DNA from: Hoplostethus atlanticus
Lineage: Eukaryota; Chordata; Actinopteri; Trachichthyiformes; Trachichthyidae
DNA: 64,000 nucleotides
Assembly (NCBI GenBank): GCA_034670405.1
Contig: JAXDDX010000063.1
Span: 643,501 to 707,500 of the forward strand
Direction: 5' to 3'
The translations under genes and the position numbers were made by a program. A model generated the notes under the pieces. The model saw only the letters and a program-made list of their open reading frames with translations, was not told where the DNA came from and searched no databases. Shown in pieces: positions 61,010 to 64,000 of the stretch. Position 1 is the stretch's first letter. Each line of letters opens with the position of its first letter.

Positions 61010-61398
61010 TGGTAATGCTCTTCATTTGGAGGTTTGAATTTCTAGTCATTGTTTCTGCAATCAGTCTGCTGTCTGTCAAACCTCACCATCGACTGGCACT
61101 TTGTTGGTCACGTTTGCACCACCTCTCTCGTTTCCTTGCTTCAGCCTTCATCTGGCTTTGCTGTTCTGTCTCAAGTCTCCTGTAGTTCTGCAATCCTCAC
61201 TGATGCTGCCAAAAGTTAAGTGACTCTTTAGCAAGTCCTCTGTGATTGGTCATCTGTTCTCTGTTCTCCTGTCCTTCACCTCACTCTTCTTTCTCTTGTC
61301 CTCCTGGACAGCTTCATTTATGCTACCATCTGAGTCCGTTTGATATGATTCCATTTCAAACGTTTTTGAGTTCCTGTCTCAATACAATACTGTGTGGC

Positions 61399-61472
61399 GG
61401 CGCCGTGGCTTAGTTGGTCAGAGTGCCTGTTTAGTAAACAGGAGATCCTGGGTTCAAATCCCAGCGGTGCAT
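61399..61472 (+). tRNA. tRNA-Thr(AGT)
   Basis: Identical to the copy at 60534-60607 throughout the 74 bases, including the unpaired A at the acceptor end. Confidence 0.85.
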
Positions 61473-61595
61473 GCTCCAAGTCTTTAGATCACGGGCCTGT
61501 GCAATCGAAAACACGAATCTCTTTAAATCTTGTTTTCGGGGAATTGCACAGTTAAATTTGATTGGCTTGTGGGCTACTGAGTGCCATGGGGACTT

Positions 61596-61685
61596 GGCTC
61601 TGTGGCGCAATGGAGAGCGCATTGGACTTCTAGATGTGTTCACTAAGCAATTCAAAGGTTGTGGGTTCGAGTCCCACCAGAGTCG
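61596..61685 (+). tRNA. tRNA-Arg(TCT) with a 17-base intron
   Basis: The same sequence as the copy at 60731 including the intron, with a final G as discriminator instead of A. Confidence 0.88.
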
Positions 61686-61799
61686 CAACCACCCATTGAT
61701 GCAAACTGTCTCTTTTTTGCTTTTTGAAAGCTAGATTGTCTGCAGCGATTGCAGAGAAGGCCATGTCTTTCAGATGTCCAGCAGAAGGTTATAGTGAAG

Positions 61800-61874
61800 G
61801 TCTCTGTGGCGCAATCGGCCAGCGCGCCTCGGCTGTTAACCGAGAGGTTGGTGGTTCGAGCCCACCCAGGGACG
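61800..61874 (+). tRNA. tRNA-Asn(GTT) with one extra C
   Basis: 75 bases. Matches 60075-60148 except for an extra C before the anticodon stem (gcgcgcctcgg). Stems are otherwise intact. It is either a real insertion that would disturb the D/anticodon junction or a sequencing error. Confidence 0.7.
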
Positions 61875-62259
61875 TGGTAATGCTCTTCGTTTGGAGGTTT
61901 GAATTTCTAGTCATTGTTTCTGCTGTCTGTCAAACCTCACCATCAACTGGCACTTTGTTGGTCACGTTTGCACCACCTCTCTCGTTTCCCTGCTTCAGCC
62001 TTCATCTGGCTTTGCTGTTCTGTCTCAAGTCTCCTGTAGTTCTGCAATCCTCACTGATGCTGCCAAAAGTAAAGTGACTCTTTAGCAAGTCCTCTGCTAT
62101 TGGTCATCTGTTCTCTGTTCTCCTGTCCTTCACCTCACTCTTCTTTCTCTTGTCCTCCTGCGGTTCGGACAGCTTCATTTATACTACCGTCTGAGTCCGT
62201 TTGATATGATTCCATTTCAAACGTTTTTGAGTTCCTGTCTCAATACAATACTGTGTGGC

Positions 62260-62333
62260 GGCGCCGTGGCTTAGTTGGTCAGAGTGCCTGTTTAGTAAAC
62301 AGGAGATCCTGGGTTCAAATCCCAGCGGTGCAT
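62260..62333 (+). tRNA. tRNA-Thr(AGT)
   Basis: Identical to the other two Thr copies of the array. Confidence 0.85.
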
Positions 62334-62456
62334 GCTCCAAGTCTTTAGATCACGGGCCTGTGCAATCGAAAACACAAATCTCTTTAAATCTTGTTTTCGG
62401 GGAATTGCACAGTTAAATTTGATTGGCTTGTGGGATACTGAGTGCCATGGGGACTT

Positions 62457-62548
62457 GGCTCTGTGGGGCAATGGAAAAAGGCATTGGACTTCTAGATTTG
62501 TTCCTAACAATTCAAAGGTTGTGGGTTCCGGAAAGGCCACCAGAGTCC
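62457..62548 (+). pseudogene. tRNA-Arg(TCT) copy, corrupted
   Basis: Alignable to the other Arg genes, but with changes throughout: ggggca for ggcgca, gaaaaaggc in the D arm, and ggttccggaaaggcc in the T arm. Given the quality of the following sequence these may be base-calling errors rather than mutations. Confidence 0.6.
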
Positions 62549-64000
62549 AACCACCCACTGTTTCAAAAATGTCCCTTTTTTGCTTTTTAAATCTGATTGT
62601 CTTCCCGCGATTTGGGGGGGGAAGGGCCCTGTCTTTCAGATGTCCAGCAGAAGGTTTAAAATTTAAGGTCCTCTGTGGCGCCATTTTGGGGCAAACGGCC
62701 CCCCTTGGGGTGTTAAACAAGAAGGGGGTTGGGGGGGGGTTCCGAGGGCCCCCCCAAAGGGGGGGTGGTAATGCTCTTCCTTTGGAGGTTTGGGAAATTT
62801 TTTAGTTTATTGTTTTTGCAATCAGTCTTTCTGTTGCAAAACCCCACCATCGACCCGGCACTTTGTTGGTCCGGGTTTTCATACCCTCTCTCGTTTCCTT
62901 GCTTCAGGGCCCTTTTTCTTTGGTTTGGGTGTTTTTCTCAAAATCTCCTGTTTTCCCGGCCCAAACCTCAATGACTGCCAAAAAGTTAAGTGACTCTTTT
63001 GGGAAGTCCTCTGGAATTTGGGCAACCTTTGTTCCTGGGTTTTCCTTGGGGGGGGGGGGGGGGGGGGGCCTTTTACTTTCCCTTTTTCTTTCTCTTGTCC
63101 CCCCTGGGCAGCTTCATTTATCTACCCTCTGAGTTTCCGTTTTTTGGGGGAAAATTGGATTTTTTCCAAAATTTCAAACGTTTTTGGGTTTCCCGTCTCA
63201 AAACAATACTGTGTGGGGGGCGCCGTGGCTTTTTGGTCAGAGGCCTGTTTGAAACAGGAGATCCTGGGGTTTTTTAAAACCCAGGGTTTCTGTGGTTTTG
63301 GGGGGGGGTGTTGGGTTTTTTTTGGGGGGGGGGGGGGGGGGTTCCCCCCGGGGGGGGGGGTTTTTGGGGGGGGGGGGTTGGGGGGGGTTGGGGGGGGGGG
63401 GGGGGGGGGGGGCCGGGGGGGTGGGGGGGTTTTTTCTTTTTTGATGTTTTAAAAATTTAAGGGGTTTTGGGTTCGATAAAGACGAAACCCCCTTAAACTT
63501 TTTTTTTGCCTTTTTTAAATTTAGGTTTGGGTTAGGCCCGGGGGGTTTGGGGAAGGGGACGCCTTGGTCTTTAGTTTGTTTACGGGAAGGTTAAAAGGGT
63601 GAAGGGGTTTGGTGGGCCAACCCCCAGGCCGAGTTTTTGGGTTTTTTAACAAAAGTTGGTTTGGTTCCGGAAGGGGCCCACCCCGGGCCGTTGGTAAGGC
63701 TCTTAAATTTTTGGGGTTTGGAATTTCAAAAAATTGGGGGTTTTTGGCCCCCCCAGGGGGTGGTTTTTTCTTTGGGGTTAACCTTTACCAAAATTTTGCT
63801 TGGGCAAAATTTGGTTTGGTTTTTTCACGTTTGGGACCACCTCCCCCGTTTTTCCCTTGCTTCAGCCTTTTTCTGGGTTTTTCTGTTCTTTTCTCAAACT
63901 CCTTAGTTCTGGGGAAAAACCCACTGATGCTGCCAAAAGTTAAGGACTCTTTAGCAAAATCCTCGTGATTGGTCATCCCCGTTCTCTGTTCTCCTGTCCT
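62460..64000. other. low-quality continuation of the tRNA array
   Basis: The unit landmarks recur in order: a Thr-like gene near 63220-63290 (ggcgccgtggct, aaacaggagatcctgggg) and spacer phrases such as gctgccaaaagttaa near 63930. They are embedded in inflated G, C, T and A runs (for example about 63300-63430). The open frames here, rich in Gly and Phe, should not be trusted. Confidence 0.75.
62667..62768 (+). pseudogene. tRNA-Asn copy, corrupted
   Basis: Recognisable only by order and wording (ctctgtggcgcc, gtgttaaacaag, then G and C runs). The stems no longer pair. Confidence 0.45.

Larger units (their letters stand above)
59961..62456 (+). repeat. tandem array of tRNA-bearing units, about 0.86 kb each
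   Basis: Each unit holds Thr-Arg-Asn tRNA genes followed by the same spacer. Thr-to-Thr distances are 865 (60534 to 61399) and 861 (61399 to 62260). Spacer variants alternate: bases after the Asn genes at 60075 and 61800 share ctaccgtctgag and gcggttcggacag, whereas the spacer after 60936 has ctaccatctgag and lacks the 'cggtt' bases. Confidence 0.85.

Noticed and set aside
60566-62077. Repeated 74-117 codon frames across the tRNA array
   Set aside because: They read through tRNA genes and spacers and recur only because the units are tandem copies.
62729-63452. Gly/Phe-rich open frames
   Set aside because: They arise from inflated homopolymers in poor-quality sequence over the tRNA array.

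Overview
The window looks like teleost fish nuclear DNA, and most of it is transposable elements with very little host coding sequence. The evidence is Rex1/CR1-like, RTE (Rex3/Expander-like) and L2-like LINEs, hAT, PIF/Harbinger, Tc1/mariner and Helitron-like DNA elements, tRNA-derived SINE pieces, abundant AC/TG, GA/TC and ATT microsatellites, spliced open frames with GT..AG introns, and a fish-type SRCR-Ig receptor gene fragment. No prokaryotic operon, CRISPR array or virus-like gene block was seen.

Layout. 1-4.5 kb: a possible last exon of an unrecognised gene (181-343), a repeat family at 1075-1290, and an inverted repeat carrying two facing TATA boxes (1860-2795). 4.5-16.5 kb: a nest. 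A minus-strand tRNA-derived SINE was split by a PIF/Harbinger transposon (4604-16126). That transposon has an apparently intact spliced plus-strand transposase and a convergent, decayed Myb-like gene. A hAT miniature element (7509-8702) sits in an exon of the Myb-like gene, and a Buster-type hAT (8800-14793) sits in its intron. A Rex1-like LINE (9103-12354) sits inside the Buster hAT. A Harbinger MITE (16130-16440) abuts the right end. 16.5-18.1 kb: a Helitron-like nonautonomous element with a 1 kb minisatellite.

18-29 kb: mostly noncoding, with an L2-like LINE 3' end, a truncated Rex1-like LINE, a retrovirus-like LTR candidate and an internally deleted Buster hAT (26797-28171). 29.2-36.4 kb: a 7.2 kb element with long terminal inverted repeats and a 6-bp target duplication, of a superfamily I do not recognise. 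It contains a solo LTR, a Harbinger fragment and an RTE LINE with one long intact ORF. 36.7-45.1 kb: an 8 kb ZBED-type hAT with an apparently intact two-exon transposase, itself carrying a near full-length Rex1-like LINE and inserted into an exon of a ZNF862/KIAA1586-like fragment. 45.5-48.2 kb: an L1/Tx1-type reverse transcriptase fragment split by a 2.0 kb solo LTR that encodes a 188-residue ORF.

48.9-59.7 kb: Tc1 and Gypsy remnants, a Tc1/mariner MITE, long microsatellites, and the 3' exons of an SRCR-Ig receptor gene (52386-53995, minus strand). 59.8-64 kb: a tandem array of about 0.86 kb units, each holding tRNA-Thr(AGT), intron-containing tRNA-Arg(TCT) and tRNA-Asn(GTT). Variants alternate A-B-A-B. 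From about 62.46 kb onward the array is still recognisable but is full of inflated homopolymers, which looks like poor consensus sequence rather than biology.

Many insertion boundaries could be fixed exactly because target site duplications, paralogous empty sites or an uninterrupted coding frame are visible in the same window.
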